A DNA stretch of 64,000 nucleotides from an uncultured Desulfobacteraceae bacterium (GTDB lineage Bacteria; Desulfobacterota; Desulfobacteria; Desulfobacterales; Desulfatirhabdiaceae). The stretch's first letter is position 1, and each line of letters begins with the position of its first letter. The stretch covers positions 1 through 64,000 of the forward strand of contig CAJBLH010000279.1 of the NCBI GenBank assembly GCA_903953895.1, read 5' to 3'. Shown piece by piece: positions 19,416-28,211 of this stretch. The notes under the pieces are model-generated. The model did no database searches. It was given only the letters and a program-made list of their open reading frames with translations, and was not told the origin of the DNA. Position numbers and translations under genes: made by a program.

Positions 19416-20177
19416 TTACAATATCAATGTTGATTCATCGGTGATCATCTGCCGGAGATGCAGAAACTTCATGTCCGTATGCTCTCTTAGCCGAGGCAGA
19501 TCGATGTCATAAACCGAAGCCATGCGTCCCGGCAACTTGTTTTCCAGGCTGACGATACGATCTGCCAGAAAAATGGCTTCATCGATGTTGTTCGTCACAA
19601 AAATAACGGTTCGCTTTTCCGTCTGCCAGATTCGTTCGGTTTCTTTTTCCATGAAAATCCGGGTCTGAGCGTCGAGCTGGCCGAAGGGTTCGTCCAGCAG
19701 CATGACCTGAGGGCCATTTGCATAGGCGCGCGCAATGCCCACTCGCTGTTTCATCCCGCCGGACAATTGGTGGGGATAATGGTTTTCGAATTTCTGCAGC
19801 CCTACCAGGTCGATATAGCGCTGAGCAATTTTTCGACGTTCTGTTTTGGGAACGCCGTTAAGCTTGGGGCCCATCTCGACATTGCCCATTACCGTCCTCC
19901 AGGCGAATAACATATAACTTTGAAACACCAGCCCCCGGTCAGGTCCTGGTTTGGTTACGGGTTTACCGTCCAGCAGGACACTTCCTTCAGACGGGGTTTC
20001 CAGCCCTGCGATAATTCGTAACAGCGTGCTTTTGCCGCATTGGCCAGGGCCTAAAATAACCAGAAACTCGTTATCCTGCACTTCCAGACTGATATCCTGA
20101 AGGACATGCACCCGCTGGGAGCCTTTTTGAATGAAGATTTTGGATATGTTCTGGCAGACGATTTTAGGGATGCTCAT
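19416..20177 (-). CDS. ABC transporter ATP-binding protein, taurine/nitrate/sulfonate type
   Basis: 253 residues, complete. Walker A GPGQCGKST (about 43-51), Q-loop in LVFQSYMLFAW (about 85-95), signature LSGGMKQRVGIARAYA (about 138-153), Walker B VMLLDEPFGQLD and the switch His position replaced by Asn in FVTNNIDEA (most members have T-H-D/N). The family is SsuB/TauB/NrtD. It should couple ATP hydrolysis to uptake through a permease, but both adjacent permease genes are broken, so the protein may have no partner from this locus. Same strand as the permease remnants, divergent from tpa. Confidence 0.85.
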   Translation of the reverse strand: MSIPKIVCQNISKIFIQKGSQRVHVLQDISLEVQDNEFLVILGPGQCGKSTLLRIIAGLETPSEGSVLLDGKPVTKPGPDRGLVFQSYMLFAWRTVMGNVEMGPKLNGVPKTERRKIAQRYIDLVGLQKFENHYPHQLSGGMKQRVGIARAYANGPQVMLLDEPFGQLDAQTRIFMEKETERIWQTEKRTVIFVTNNIDEAIFLADRIVSLENKLPGRMASVYDIDLPRLREHTDMKFLHLRQMITDESTLIL

Positions 20178-20203
20178 ATGTATCTCTTTCTTCGCGTTTG
20201 AGA

Positions 20204-20604
20204 TTAAAGGCCTTCGATTTTTCGCTTCCAGGGACAGAGTAATCTTTCAAGACCGATGATCATCAGCGATGTCGTCCATGCCACGATGGCAATAATCACC
20301 ATGCCGCCGATCACCAGGGATGTGTCGGACATTTTCATCCCCTGAACGATGATAAACCCGAGGCCGGAATGCGACGCCACCAATTCGGCAGCCGGAACAC
20401 AGGTCCAAGCGTTGGATAACGATATTTGAAGGCCGGCGAAAATGGCCGGGAAAGAAGCGGGGAAGCTGACTTGAATGATTTCATCCTGGTTTTTCCCGCC
20501 CAGCACTTTAATTACATCATACAGTTCCGGCTCGATCAGGCGTTGGCAATCGTGCTGTCTCCCACTGTTCGGGGAATCGTGGTATCTTGTGCCGTGGTAC
20601 TCAA
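20204..20604 (-). pseudogene. ABC permease remnant 2 (TauC/SsuC type)
   Basis: A TTG start at 20604 with AGGAGG 8 nt upstream begins STTAQDTTIPRTVGDSTIANA, then the frame stops. In another frame the C-terminal half continues: LIEPELYDVIKVLGGKN, then ASFPAIFAGLQISLSNAW and AELVASHSGLGFIIVQ, to the stop at 20204. The N-terminal membrane helices (roughly 130-150 residues) are missing. The retained EAA-like loop and terminal helices match TauC/SsuC permeases. Gene start and end survive, the middle is deleted. Confidence 0.7.
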
Positions 20605-20609
20605 TGTCT

Positions 20610-20933
20610 CTACCTCCTAATACCCGAGAGAAGCCGACGCTCCAGTCGATCGATCGCATAACCAATTACAGCACCGACGAATCCTACGGACACCATGCCC
20701 AGAACGACCATATCCGGCAGCGCCAATCGGCGTCCCATAGAGATCAGGTAGCCAAGCCCTTGATCGGCCGCGAGCAACTCGGCGCCGACCAGATTGACCC
20801 AACAAGCAGGCCAGGGCGATCTGCAGCGCGCCAAAGACCATGGGCAGGGCCGACGACATCCCATGAGCAGCCCCAGAGGCAGTCCAAAAGCCAGACTCAG
20901 CAGCTTCTTTACTTTGACAGATTCATAAGCCAT
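20610..20933 (-). pseudogene. ABC permease remnant 1 (TauC/SsuC type)
   Basis: The ATG at 20933 starts AYESVKVKKLLSLAFGLPLGLLMG, the usual first helix. A piece in another frame (LPMVFGALQIALA, about 20810-20850) matches the permease EAA loop, and a third stretch back in the first frame reads GAELLAADQGLGYLISMG and DMVVLGMVSVGFVGAVIGYA to a TAG at 20610. About half of a normal 260-residue permease is missing and the rest is split by frameshifts. It lies directly upstream of remnant 2 on the same strand. Confidence 0.7.
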
Positions 20934-21060
20934 AGTTAAACTTCCTTTCCCGGTAAAACTTGTCACACGCCGCATCTAAGAAAAGATTGAATCAAATCGC
21001 AGCATCCGTTGATCCATCCGGAAAAACCCGGTGCGGTTCAACCGGACAGATCATCGGGCG

Positions 21061-21222
21061 CTACATCATCAATCCGTGGGAATGGGGGTTTTCACCATCT
21101 TCAGGAACTTGTTCACCTTCGGCCACCGTGAAATTGATGTTGTCTAGAACCAGAAGATCGCCAAATTGCCGCGTCAGGTTTTTAACTTCAATCTTGTTTC
21201 GCCTGCCTAAATAGTCTGCCAT
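21061..21222 (-). pseudogene. ABC ATPase remnant (N-terminal piece)
   Basis: From an ATG at 21222 the frame reads MADYLGRRNKIEVKNLTRQF and DLLVLDNINFTVAEGE, the N-terminus of a TauB-like ATPase, but the Walker A that should follow is absent. A neighbouring frame then reads FLKMVKTPIPTD, which resembles the segment just after the P-loop. Everything beyond is lost. It would have been the first gene of the minus-strand transporter operon. Confidence 0.6.
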
Positions 21223-21419
21223 GTTAAGGACTCCATGTGGTTGACGCCCCAGGACTCTCAATGCAGAACCGATTGGAGGCAGGGTCTTGTCTATGTTTTG
21301 TGACGGTTTCCGGTTAACCGGCTACGCAGCTTCTGACGGGCCCCGAGACAAAGGGTTTAACGCTATGACGGGATTTAAGGCCGGCATACGGACCAGTCGG
21401 CGGAGAAAACAAAAGATAC

Positions 21420-21458
21420 TTGACAGGCTTTTGATATCTGATATATCATATATCATGG
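21420..21458 (+). promoter_or_regulatory. Candidate promoter with overlapping palindrome for the tpa operon
   Basis: TTGACA at 21420-21425 and TATCAT at 21444-21449 (18-nt spacing). The -10 region is embedded in repeated TGATAT/ATATCA half sites (TGATATATCA at 21439-21448), which look like an operator for a dimeric regulator such as the GntR protein encoded at 24818. The surrounding gap 21262-21603 holds no gene. Confidence 0.45.
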
Positions 21459-21563
21459 ATCGAATGATTTTTGATGTCTGCATGCGTAAAAATGCGTATC
21501 TAAGCGCCCGGTAAATCCCATTGGGGGAAGAACCGTCGATAACAGCCCTGAAGTAGAGTTTTT

Positions 21564-21577
21564 TGATTCATGAATCA
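21564..21577. promoter_or_regulatory. Perfect 14-bp palindrome upstream of tpa
   Basis: TGATTCATGAATCA at 21564-21577, 26 nt before the tpa ATG. Its TGATT/AATCA half sites recall the AAATCATT/AATGATTT palindrome in front of the gntR gene, so both may be regulator sites. Confidence 0.4.
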
Positions 21578-21603
21578 TTGTCGGATTTTCAGGGTGAAAA
21601 ATC

Positions 21604-22612
21604 ATGGACAACAACAAAAACTGGCTCGACTACGATGTAGATGAGATGGTCCGAGGCGACCGGGATTATTTGTGGCACCACATCAAGCCCCATAAAGTTT
21701 TTCAGACCGCCGAACAAATGATCATCGTAGAAGGCAAGGGGTTGCGGGTCAAGGATATCCGCGGACGGGGAATATCTCGATGCCACTTCCGGCGGTGTCT
21801 GGAGCGTCATGGTGGGCCATGGCCGCGAGAGTATTGCAGCCGCAGTCTATGAACAGTTGAAAATCCTGGGCTATTATGCCGGAACGGTGGGCGGCTGCAT
21901 TGTCGAACCCATCACGGCTGGCGGTGGTATTATGGTTCCGGTCCAGGAGTATTATCCGATCCTGCAGAGCATCTGCCGCAAATACGGTGTTTATCTGATT
22001 ATGGATGAAGTCGTATGCGGGTTCGGTCGAACCGGAAAATTCTGGGGCCATGAACAATATGATGTGGACCCGGACATTATCACCATGGCCAAGGGACTGG
22101 CCAGCTCGTATATGCCTCTGTCCGCCACCGTTTTCCGCCAGGATATTTTCGATAAATTTCTGTGTGATCCCAACCAGCCAGGCGAACGGTTGAACTATTT
22201 CCGGGATATCAGTACATATGGCGGCTGTACCGGTGCGATGACCGCAGCCCTTGAAAGCACCCGGCTCATCGAAGAAGAACAACTGGTGGAAAACAGCCGG
22301 GTGGTTGGCGCCTATCTGCTGGAAGGCTTGCAATCCCTGAGGGATATGCCGCTGGTGGGGGATGTGCGCGGCAAGGGGTTATTCTGCGGGGTGGAGTTTG
22401 TCAAAGACAAACAGACCAAAACATCTATCACCGAAGGGGAAATGGGTCGGATCATGGGGTTGGTAGCGGCTGAAGGGGTGCTGGTGGGCCGGACCAACAG
22501 CTCCCTGCCGGGCAACAATACGATCATGAACTTTGCGCCGGCGCTGGTTGCCACCAAATCGGAGATGGATGAAATTGTCTCAGCCTTGAAGCGGGCCATC
22601 GAAAAATTCTGA
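21604..22612 (+). pseudogene. tpa: Taurine:pyruvate aminotransferase, frameshifted and internally deleted
   Basis: The first frame reads NNKNWLDYDVDEMVRGDRDY and then YLWHHIKPHKVFQTAEQMII, matching the N-terminus of taurine:pyruvate aminotransferases (class III, PLP). Near 21770 the frame shifts to continue YLDATSGGVWSVMVGHGRE. After LGYYAGT the sequence jumps directly to the middle of the enzyme (CIVEPITAGGG), losing roughly 150 residues, then runs intact to the stop, including IMDEVVCGFGRTGKFWG and MAKGLASSYMPLSA with the PLP-binding Lys. Normal length is about 450. The enzyme would move taurine's amino group to pyruvate, giving sulfoacetaldehyde and alanine. Neighbours xsc and ald support the identity. 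Confidence 0.78.
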
Positions 22613-22623
22613 AAACGGTGAAT

Positions 22624-23475
22624 ATGGAATATCAATATGATTCGGCCGAAACGATGATCAAGGCCGAAGTACTCAACCGGGTCATCGAAAAAGCCCGCCG
22701 GGGTCTGCGTCGGCCCAGATCAACATTCCCCGCGACATGTGGACTCAGGTCATCGATGTCGAACCGCCGCAGGTCGTTCGTTTCGAAAGACCGGCCGGTG
22801 GCGCCGCCGCTATTGTCGAAGCGGCGAAACTGCTCTCCGCGGCCAGGTTTCCGGTCATCCTCAACGGCGCCGGTGTCATCCTCGGCGGAGCGATCGAAGC
22901 ATCACAGGCTCTTGCAGAGCGGTTGAGTGCTCCGGTCTGCTGCAACTACCAACACAATGACGCCTTTCCCGGATCGCACCCGTTGTTTGCCGGCCCCCTC
23001 GGCTATAATGGCTCAAAGGCCGCCATGGAATTGATCGCCAAGGCCGATGTCGTTCTCGCCCTCGGTACACGGCTCAACCCATTTTCGACCCTGCCTGGCT
23101 ATGGCATCGACTACTGGCCGAAGACGGCCAGGGCTGATTCAGGTGGATATCAATGCTGACCGCATCGGTCTTACCAAGGCGGTTGCTGTGGGAATTCAGG
23201 GGGATGCCGCCACCGTGGCCGAGCGCATTCTTGCCGCCTTGACCGCGGATGCCGGGGATTCCGGTCGTAAGGAACGTGAAGAGCTTATCCAGAAGACCAA
23301 GACCGAGTGGTTGCGGCAACTGTCGACCATGGACCACGAAGAAGATGACGACGGCACAACCTGGAACCAGCGCGCCCGAGCCAATGATCCGCAGTTGATG
23401 TCGGCACGGATGGCCTGGCGCGCCATTCAGAAGGTGCTGCCGAAAGAGGACATGCGGACACAGCAGGCGATTTAA
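22624..23475 (+). pseudogene. xsc: Sulfoacetaldehyde acetyltransferase, decayed fragment
   Basis: Pieces in three frames read AEVLNRVIEKARR, then PAQINIPRDMWTQVIDVEPP, VVRFERPAGGAAAIVEAAKL, HNDAFPGSHPLFAGPLGYNG, DVVLALGTRLNPFSTLPGYG and, after another shift near 23130, LIQVDINADRIGLTKAVAVG. This is the middle of Xsc, a thiamine-diphosphate enzyme of about 590 residues. The N-terminal 130 or so residues with the catalytic Glu and the C-terminal ThDP-binding half are absent. Xsc converts sulfoacetaldehyde plus phosphate to acetyl phosphate and sulfite, so this loss breaks sulfite release from taurine here. Confidence 0.75.
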
Positions 23476-23595
23476 GGTGTTATCGACATGTTTTGACGAT
23501 CTTCGGATCAATAAAACCACTCACCAAAATCAATGGGTTTTTGCTTTCATCACCATAACCATCACAAAAATCGATATGAAAAGGAAGGTAACGAC

Positions 23596-24708
23596 ATGAT
23601 TGTTGGAATTTTAAAAGAAATCAAAGCGGAAGAAAATCGGGTGTGTATGACGCCGGCCGGCGTTGAGGTGTTGATTGCCAATGGGCATAAGCTTCTGGTG
23701 GAAAAGGCCGCCGGTATCGGCAGCGGGTTCAGTGATGACGCTTATGTGAAAGTGGGCGCGCAGCTTGTCGACGCTCCTGCAGAAATATTTCAGAAAGCCG
23801 ATATGGTCATGCATGTCAAAGAACCGCTGCCTGCCGAGTACGATATGATCCGGGAGGGCCAGATTGTTTTCACCTACCTCCATCTGGCGGCTGATGAACG
23901 CCAGACCCGGGCGCTCATCAAAAGCAAGGCCGTCTGTATCGGTTATGAAACCATTCAGAAGCCGGACGGATCATTGCCGCTGCTGACCCCCATGAGTGAA
24001 GTGGCCGGCAGAATGGCCATCCAGCAAGGGGCCAAATACCTGGAAAAGGCTCAGGGCGGGCACGGTGTGTTGCTGGGCGGTGTGCCTGGCGTAGATCCGG
24101 GAAATGTTGTCGTAATCGGCGGCGGTGTTGTCGGCATCAATGCCGCCAAAATGGCCTGCGGTCTGGGCGCCAAAGTGTATATCCTGGATATGAATCTTGA
24201 CCGGCTGCGGTATTTAAGCGATGTGATGCCCGCCAATTGCTTCAATCTGTTTTCGAGCCCGGCTACACTGCGGGATCTGGTGACACGGGCAGATGTTGTT
24301 ATCGGTGCTGTGTTGATTCCGGGCACCAAAGCTCCCAAGCTGATTACCCGTGAAATGCTTAAAACCATGAAACCGGGAACCGTGCTGGTGGATGTGGCGA
24401 TAGATCAAGGCGGGTGTTTCGAAACATCCAAAGCCACAACTCACAGCAACCCCATCTATATCGTAGAAAATGTGGTACATTACTGTGTAGCCAATATGCC
24501 GGGCGCCGTGCCAAAGACCTCCACCATGGCGCTGACCAACGCCACCCTGCCTTATGCGGTAAAGATTGCTAACAAGGGGTGGAAAAAAGCCATGCAGGAT
24601 AACCTGGATATCAAACTTGGGGCCAATGTGGTCAACGGACATATCACCTACCAGGGAGTGGCGGATGCATTCAATCTGGAGTATGTTCCGATTGATAAAT
24701 TTCTGTAA
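23596..24708 (+). CDS. ald: Alanine dehydrogenase
   Basis: 370 residues from the ATG at 23596 (AAGGAAGGT upstream); an upstream start at 23533 would add a His-rich stretch unlike the family. Features: [16 protein letters not shown], the catalytic region [15 protein letters not shown] (Lys near 74) with [11 protein letters not shown] (His near 95), the NAD-binding [13 protein letters not shown] (about 173-185) and a [15 protein letters not shown] block. It oxidatively deaminates alanine to pyruvate with NAD. In taurine dissimilation it regenerates the pyruvate acceptor for Tpa, and it sits directly after the tpa and xsc remnants, but itself appears intact and may have an independent role in alanine use. 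Confidence 0.95.
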   Translation: MIVGILKEIKAEENRVCMTPAGVEVLIANGHKLLVEKAAGIGSGFSDDAYVKVGAQLVDAPAEIFQKADMVMHVKEPLPAEYDMIREGQIVFTYLHLAADERQTRALIKSKAVCIGYETIQKPDGSLPLLTPMSEVAGRMAIQQGAKYLEKAQGGHGVLLGGVPGVDPGNVVVIGGGVVGINAAKMACGLGAKVYILDMNLDRLRYLSDVMPANCFNLFSSPATLRDLVTRADVVIGAVLIPGTKAPKLITREMLKTMKPGTVLVDVAIDQGGCFETSKATTHSNPIYIVENVVHYCVANMPGAVPKTSTMALTNATLPYAVKIANKGWKKAMQDNLDIKLGANVVNGHITYQGVADAFNLEYVPIDKFL

Positions 24709-24753
24709 TTAATTAAAGTCATTTTTAACGGGATGATCGCGTCCGATCAAAAA

Positions 24754-24771
24754 AAATCATTGTAATGATTT
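24754..24771. promoter_or_regulatory. 18-nt palindrome, candidate operator
   Basis: AAATCATT at 24754-24761 and AATGATTT at 24764-24771 around a GT centre, 46 nt upstream of the gntR-type gene. The site and spacing fit autoregulation by the encoded FCD-type GntR protein. Confidence 0.45.
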
Positions 24772-24817
24772 GATTATGTTGTAAGAATAAGTGGTATATA
24801 AAAGGAAAGGAATATTC

Positions 24818-25549
24818 ATGGATCTGCTCGACCGATCCAAAGAAAGCATTCTGGATCTTCGTTCCTTGCGAAAGCAGGTGTATGAATATTTACGTGAAAA
24901 CATTCAGGCCGGCAGTCTGGTGCCGGGATCTTTTGTCGACCTGAATAAAATCAGTCAGCATCTGGGCATCAGTAAAACGCCGCTCCGCGATGCCCTGATA
25001 CAGATGGAATGTGAAGGCTTCGTGACGATCCTGCCGCGACGGGGGGTGTTGATCAACCGCCTGTCGCTTGAAGAAATCAAAAATATTCTGGAGATTGTGG
25101 GCGCTCTGGAAAGCGCTGTGATTCGATCCAATTCATGTCGTCTTACATCGGAGCATCTGGATCGGATGCAGCAAATGAACGAAGACATGCGAAGCTGCAT
25201 TCTGCAGTGTCCTACCGGTACGTTCGATACGCAGTATTATGAACTCAATATCGCATTTCATAATGTTTTCCTGGAACTGTCTTCCAATGCAATGCTGAAC
25301 CAGATGCTTGTGATCATGAAACAGCGGTTATACGATTTCACCCGCCTGGCCTATATCAAGGAATGGGAATTGATCAACTGCGATGAACATGACCGGTTTA
25401 TCCAGCTTCTCCGTGAAGGAATGAAAGATGACGCCGCCCGCCTCTGGCGAGACAGCCACTGGGGTTTTGACTGCCATGAACAATGGATCCGGAAATTCTA
25501 TGCTCAGGGAGATCAGAAAATTCAGCATGATCTTGAGCTGCTGAAGTAA
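24818..25549 (+). CDS. GntR-family transcriptional regulator (FCD type)
   Basis: 243 residues from the ATG at 24818, preceded by AAAGGAAAGG; a GTG at 24791 adds nine residues. The N-terminal winged helix is clear (LRKQVYEYLRENIQAGSLVP, then SQHLGISKTPLRDALIQME), followed by an all-helical FCD ligand domain with His and Asp residues that bind a metal in this subfamily (for example the FHNVFLELSS region). Placed between ald and ackA in the taurine island, it is the likely regulator of that operon, probably responding to a carboxylate or sulfonate. Palindromes at 21564 and 24754 are candidate targets. Confidence 0.87.
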   Translation: MDLLDRSKESILDLRSLRKQVYEYLRENIQAGSLVPGSFVDLNKISQHLGISKTPLRDALIQMECEGFVTILPRRGVLINRLSLEEIKNILEIVGALESAVIRSNSCRLTSEHLDRMQQMNEDMRSCILQCPTGTFDTQYYELNIAFHNVFLELSSNAMLNQMLVIMKQRLYDFTRLAYIKEWELINCDEHDRFIQLLREGMKDDAARLWRDSHWGFDCHEQWIRKFYAQGDQKIQHDLELLK

Positions 25550-25568
25550 AAGTTTGAGGGGAAAATGA

Positions 25569-26774
25569 ATGGAAACGATTCTGGTCGTCAATACCGGAAG
25601 TTCTTCGGTCAAATTTACGCTGTTCTTCTCGGCTGATTTGCAAGTGGCGGCTTCCGGTCTGGTGGAAAGGATCGGCCTGGAGGGAACACGACTCATTTAT
25701 CGGCGACCCGGTCGGGAAACCATTCAACATCTTGCTGTCATTGCGGATATTGGTAATGCCATTGCCAATATCCTGCCTCTTCTGACGGATTCCCGGACAG
25801 GGGTGATCCAATCCAGGGAAGAAATCCGGGCGATTGGGCATCGCGTCGTTCATGGCGGGGAGTTTATTACGCAACCTGCCTTGATTGACGACCGAATCAA
25901 AAAAATCATTCAGACCTGTTATGACCTGGCCCCGTTACACAATCCCCCGAATATGGAAGGTATCATGGCCTGTGAAAAAGGGTTTCCAGGCATTCCTCAG
26001 GTAGCAATTTTCGATACGGCCTTTCACGCTACAATTCCGCCTCAAGCCTATTTGTATGCACTGCCGCTCCCGCTTTGCAAGGAACTGAAAATACGCAAAT
26101 ATGGTTTTCATGGCACCAGCCATTGCTACGTCAGTCGCAAAGCAGCGGAGTGTATTGGCCGATCCCCGTCCGAGCTGCGCCTGATCACCTGTCATTTAGG
26201 CAATGGTTGCAGTATCACCGCAGTATCCGGGGGCCGAAGTGTTGATACAAGTATGGGGTTTACGCCACTTGAAGGTACTCCCATGGGAACCCGCTGCGGA
26301 GATATCGATCCTGCCATCATTTTTTATTTGATGCGCCAGCGAGGATTGGATGCAGAACAGTTGGATATCTTACTCAACTGGGAAAGCGGTCTGCTGGGTT
26401 TGGCCGGAACGGGCAGCAGCGACGTCAGGGATATTATCACAGCCATGCAGGCCGGCAACCAACAGGCGGAAACCGCTCTGCGGGTATTTACATATCGAAT
26501 CAAAAAATATATCGGCGCCTATATATCAGCTCTGGGTGGTGTGGATGCGGTCGTGTTCACAGCCGGCATCGGCGAGAATTCTCCGCTGATTCGGGAATGG
26601 ATTTGTGAAGGGCTGTCGGAGCTTGGCATCCGCCTGGATATCCATCGCAACCAGGCGATGAATGGGTGCTTGGGCGAGATTCAAGACACAAAAAGTCGGG
26701 TGAGACTCCTGATTGTTCCCACCAATGAAGAAGCCGAAATCGCTATCCAGACACGGAACTTGATAAGAATCTAA
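25569..26774 (+). CDS. ackA: Acetate kinase
   Basis: 401 residues, full length. ILVVNTGSSSVKF at the N-terminus, GHRVVHGGEF near 91-100, FDTAFHATIPPQAYLY, KYGFHGTSH and the GTRCGDIDP substrate block are all present, and EEAEIAIQTRNLI closes the protein. It makes ATP and acetate from acetyl phosphate. In the taurine pathway it would take the acetyl phosphate from Xsc; no phosphotransacetylase is next to it. It starts 19 nt after the GntR gene and is probably in the same transcript. Confidence 0.96.
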   Translation: METILVVNTGSSSVKFTLFFSADLQVAASGLVERIGLEGTRLIYRRPGRETIQHLAVIADIGNAIANILPLLTDSRTGVIQSREEIRAIGHRVVHGGEFITQPALIDDRIKKIIQTCYDLAPLHNPPNMEGIMACEKGFPGIPQVAIFDTAFHATIPPQAYLYALPLPLCKELKIRKYGFHGTSHCYVSRKAAECIGRSPSELRLITCHLGNGCSITAVSGGRSVDTSMGFTPLEGTPMGTRCGDIDPAIIFYLMRQRGLDAEQLDILLNWESGLLGLAGTGSSDVRDIITAMQAGNQQAETALRVFTYRIKKYIGAYISALGGVDAVVFTAGIGENSPLIREWICEGLSELGIRLDIHRNQAMNGCLGEIQDTKSRVRLLIVPTNEEAEIAIQTRNLIRI

Positions 26775-26818
26775 AACAATCATTTGATAGAGAGTTTATT
26801 CAATAAGGATGATCAGTT

Positions 26819-27700
26819 ATGCAAACCAGACCACGCATCGCTTTCCTCGGCCTTGGCATCATGGGTTTACCCATGGCAGGACACTTGCTGAATGCCGGTT
26901 ACCCCCTCACTGTCTTTAATCGTAATGCCTCACGCACCTGGGATCTGGTTCAAGCCGGCGCCAAGCCGGCGCCAACGCCGTCCGAAGCGGCAAAAGATGC
27001 GGACTTTGTCATCAGCATGGTCACGGATGGTCCTGACGTCGAGCAGGTGCTGCTTGGATCCGATGGCGCCGTGCAGAGCGCTCGTACGGGAGCTGTTTTC
27101 ATCGACATGTCCACCATCAGTCCGGATACGGCGCGACTTGTGTATCGTAACCTGCTACAGCACCAGATCGAATTTCTGGATGCTCCGGTCAGCGGGGGGG
27201 ATGTGGGCGCCCGGAATGCCACACTGACCATAATGGTCGGTGGCAAGCAGGATGTGTTCGAACAGGCGCGACCGATATTTTCAGCTCTGGGAAAACGCAT
27301 CACCTACGTGGGTTCATCCGGTTCCGGCCAGGTGGTAAAGGCATGTAATCAAGTGATGACTGCGGTCAATCTGCTGGCGGTCTGCGAGGCGCTGGTGCTG
27401 GCCGAGAAAAACGGCATTGACCCTCAGGTGATGATCCATGTGCTGTCCGGCGGAGCATCGCAATCCTGGTCTCTGGAAAATCTGGGTCCACGTATCGTCA
27501 AGGGCGATTTTTCGCCGGGGTTTATGGTCAAACTGTTGCAGAAAGATCTCAATATCGTTCTTTCTCAAGCCCAGAGATGTGGTATATCTCTGCCTGGGAC
27601 GTCTCTGGTGCAACGGTTTCTGGAGGACAATGCAGTACACGGCGAGGCTTCAGAAGGAACCCAGGCTCTGTATAAGGCGCTGAAACGGGTAGAAGGATAA
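26819..27700 (+). CDS. NAD(P)-dependent beta-hydroxyacid dehydrogenase (3-hydroxyisobutyrate dehydrogenase family)
   Basis: 293 residues. Rossmann motif FLGLGIMGLPMAGHLLNAGY (about 8-27), substrate motif DAPVSGGDVGARNATL (about 120-135) and catalytic Lys in GSGQVVKACNQ (Lys near 172). Family members reduce tartronate semialdehyde, succinate semialdehyde, 3-hydroxyisobutyrate or sulfolactaldehyde. Position after ackA in a sulfonate island hints at a sulfonate aldehyde substrate, but the sequence does not decide. Convergent with the ykgJ-type gene. Confidence 0.85.
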   Translation: MQTRPRIAFLGLGIMGLPMAGHLLNAGYPLTVFNRNASRTWDLVQAGAKPAPTPSEAAKDADFVISMVTDGPDVEQVLLGSDGAVQSARTGAVFIDMSTISPDTARLVYRNLLQHQIEFLDAPVSGGDVGARNATLTIMVGGKQDVFEQARPIFSALGKRITYVGSSGSGQVVKACNQVMTAVNLLAVCEALVLAEKNGIDPQVMIHVLSGGASQSWSLENLGPRIVKGDFSPGFMVKLLQKDLNIVLSQAQRCGISLPGTSLVQRFLEDNAVHGEASEGTQALYKALKRVEG

Positions 27701-27749
27701 GGTTTTGTGTCTCACTTTCATTGACATATTCCGCGTTTAATTTTGGCTC

Positions 27750-28211
27750 TCAAATCGGGCAAATTATAGGGCTCTGAAAACTGCCTGAAAATGTCTGACC
27801 ACCTGCGCAATTTTGATTGATCTGAGTGCGGACACAGTCAACGATTTCCGATGGGGTGACATCAGCGCGGATTCCCGGACAGAGGCCTGCCATGACATAC
27901 CAGTTCTCAGGGTCTTTCAGTACATTTGGAATAAACGGCCAGGCTTTGCACATCCGGGGTTTGACAGAATGAATCGTGCAGATCCTGTCTTTCCAGAAAA
28001 TGCAGTATCCGTTTTCAGCCTGAGACAGAACCGGCTTTTTTCCGGAAAGCTGGCAGTATTTTTTCAGAAATGATTCAGGCTCCGCATGAATAAAGGCGGC
28101 GATGGAATCAATATCTTCAGGGGATATATAGGTTCCGCCGAATCCCTTACAGCAGTCGCCGCATTGCTGGCAGTTGAAAATTTGTCGGGGCGGTAGGGGA
28201 TCACAGGGCAT
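27750..28211 (-). CDS. YkgJ-family cysteine cluster protein
   Basis: 153 residues. Cysteines follow the UPF0153/YkgJ pattern: FNCQQCGDCCKGFGG near 12-26, then CIFWKDRICTIHSVKPRMCKAWPF near 70-93 and further Cys at GLCPG. These probably bind a metal or iron-sulfur cluster; the molecular role is unknown. The gene overlaps the 5' side of recR's end by 11 nt and is last in the dnaX-ybaB-recR operon. Confidence 0.85.
   Translation of the reverse strand: MPCDPLPPRQIFNCQQCGDCCKGFGGTYISPEDIDSIAAFIHAEPESFLKKYCQLSGKKPVLSQAENGYCIFWKDRICTIHSVKPRMCKAWPFIPNVLKDPENWYVMAGLCPGIRADVTPSEIVDCVRTQINQNCAGGQTFSGSFQSPIICPI

Noticed and set aside
21604-23475. Selenocysteine or programmed frameshifting as an explanation for the broken tpa and xsc frames
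   Set aside because: The breaks include missing protein segments of 100 residues or more and several different frame changes, with no UGA at Cys positions, so decay is the simpler reading.
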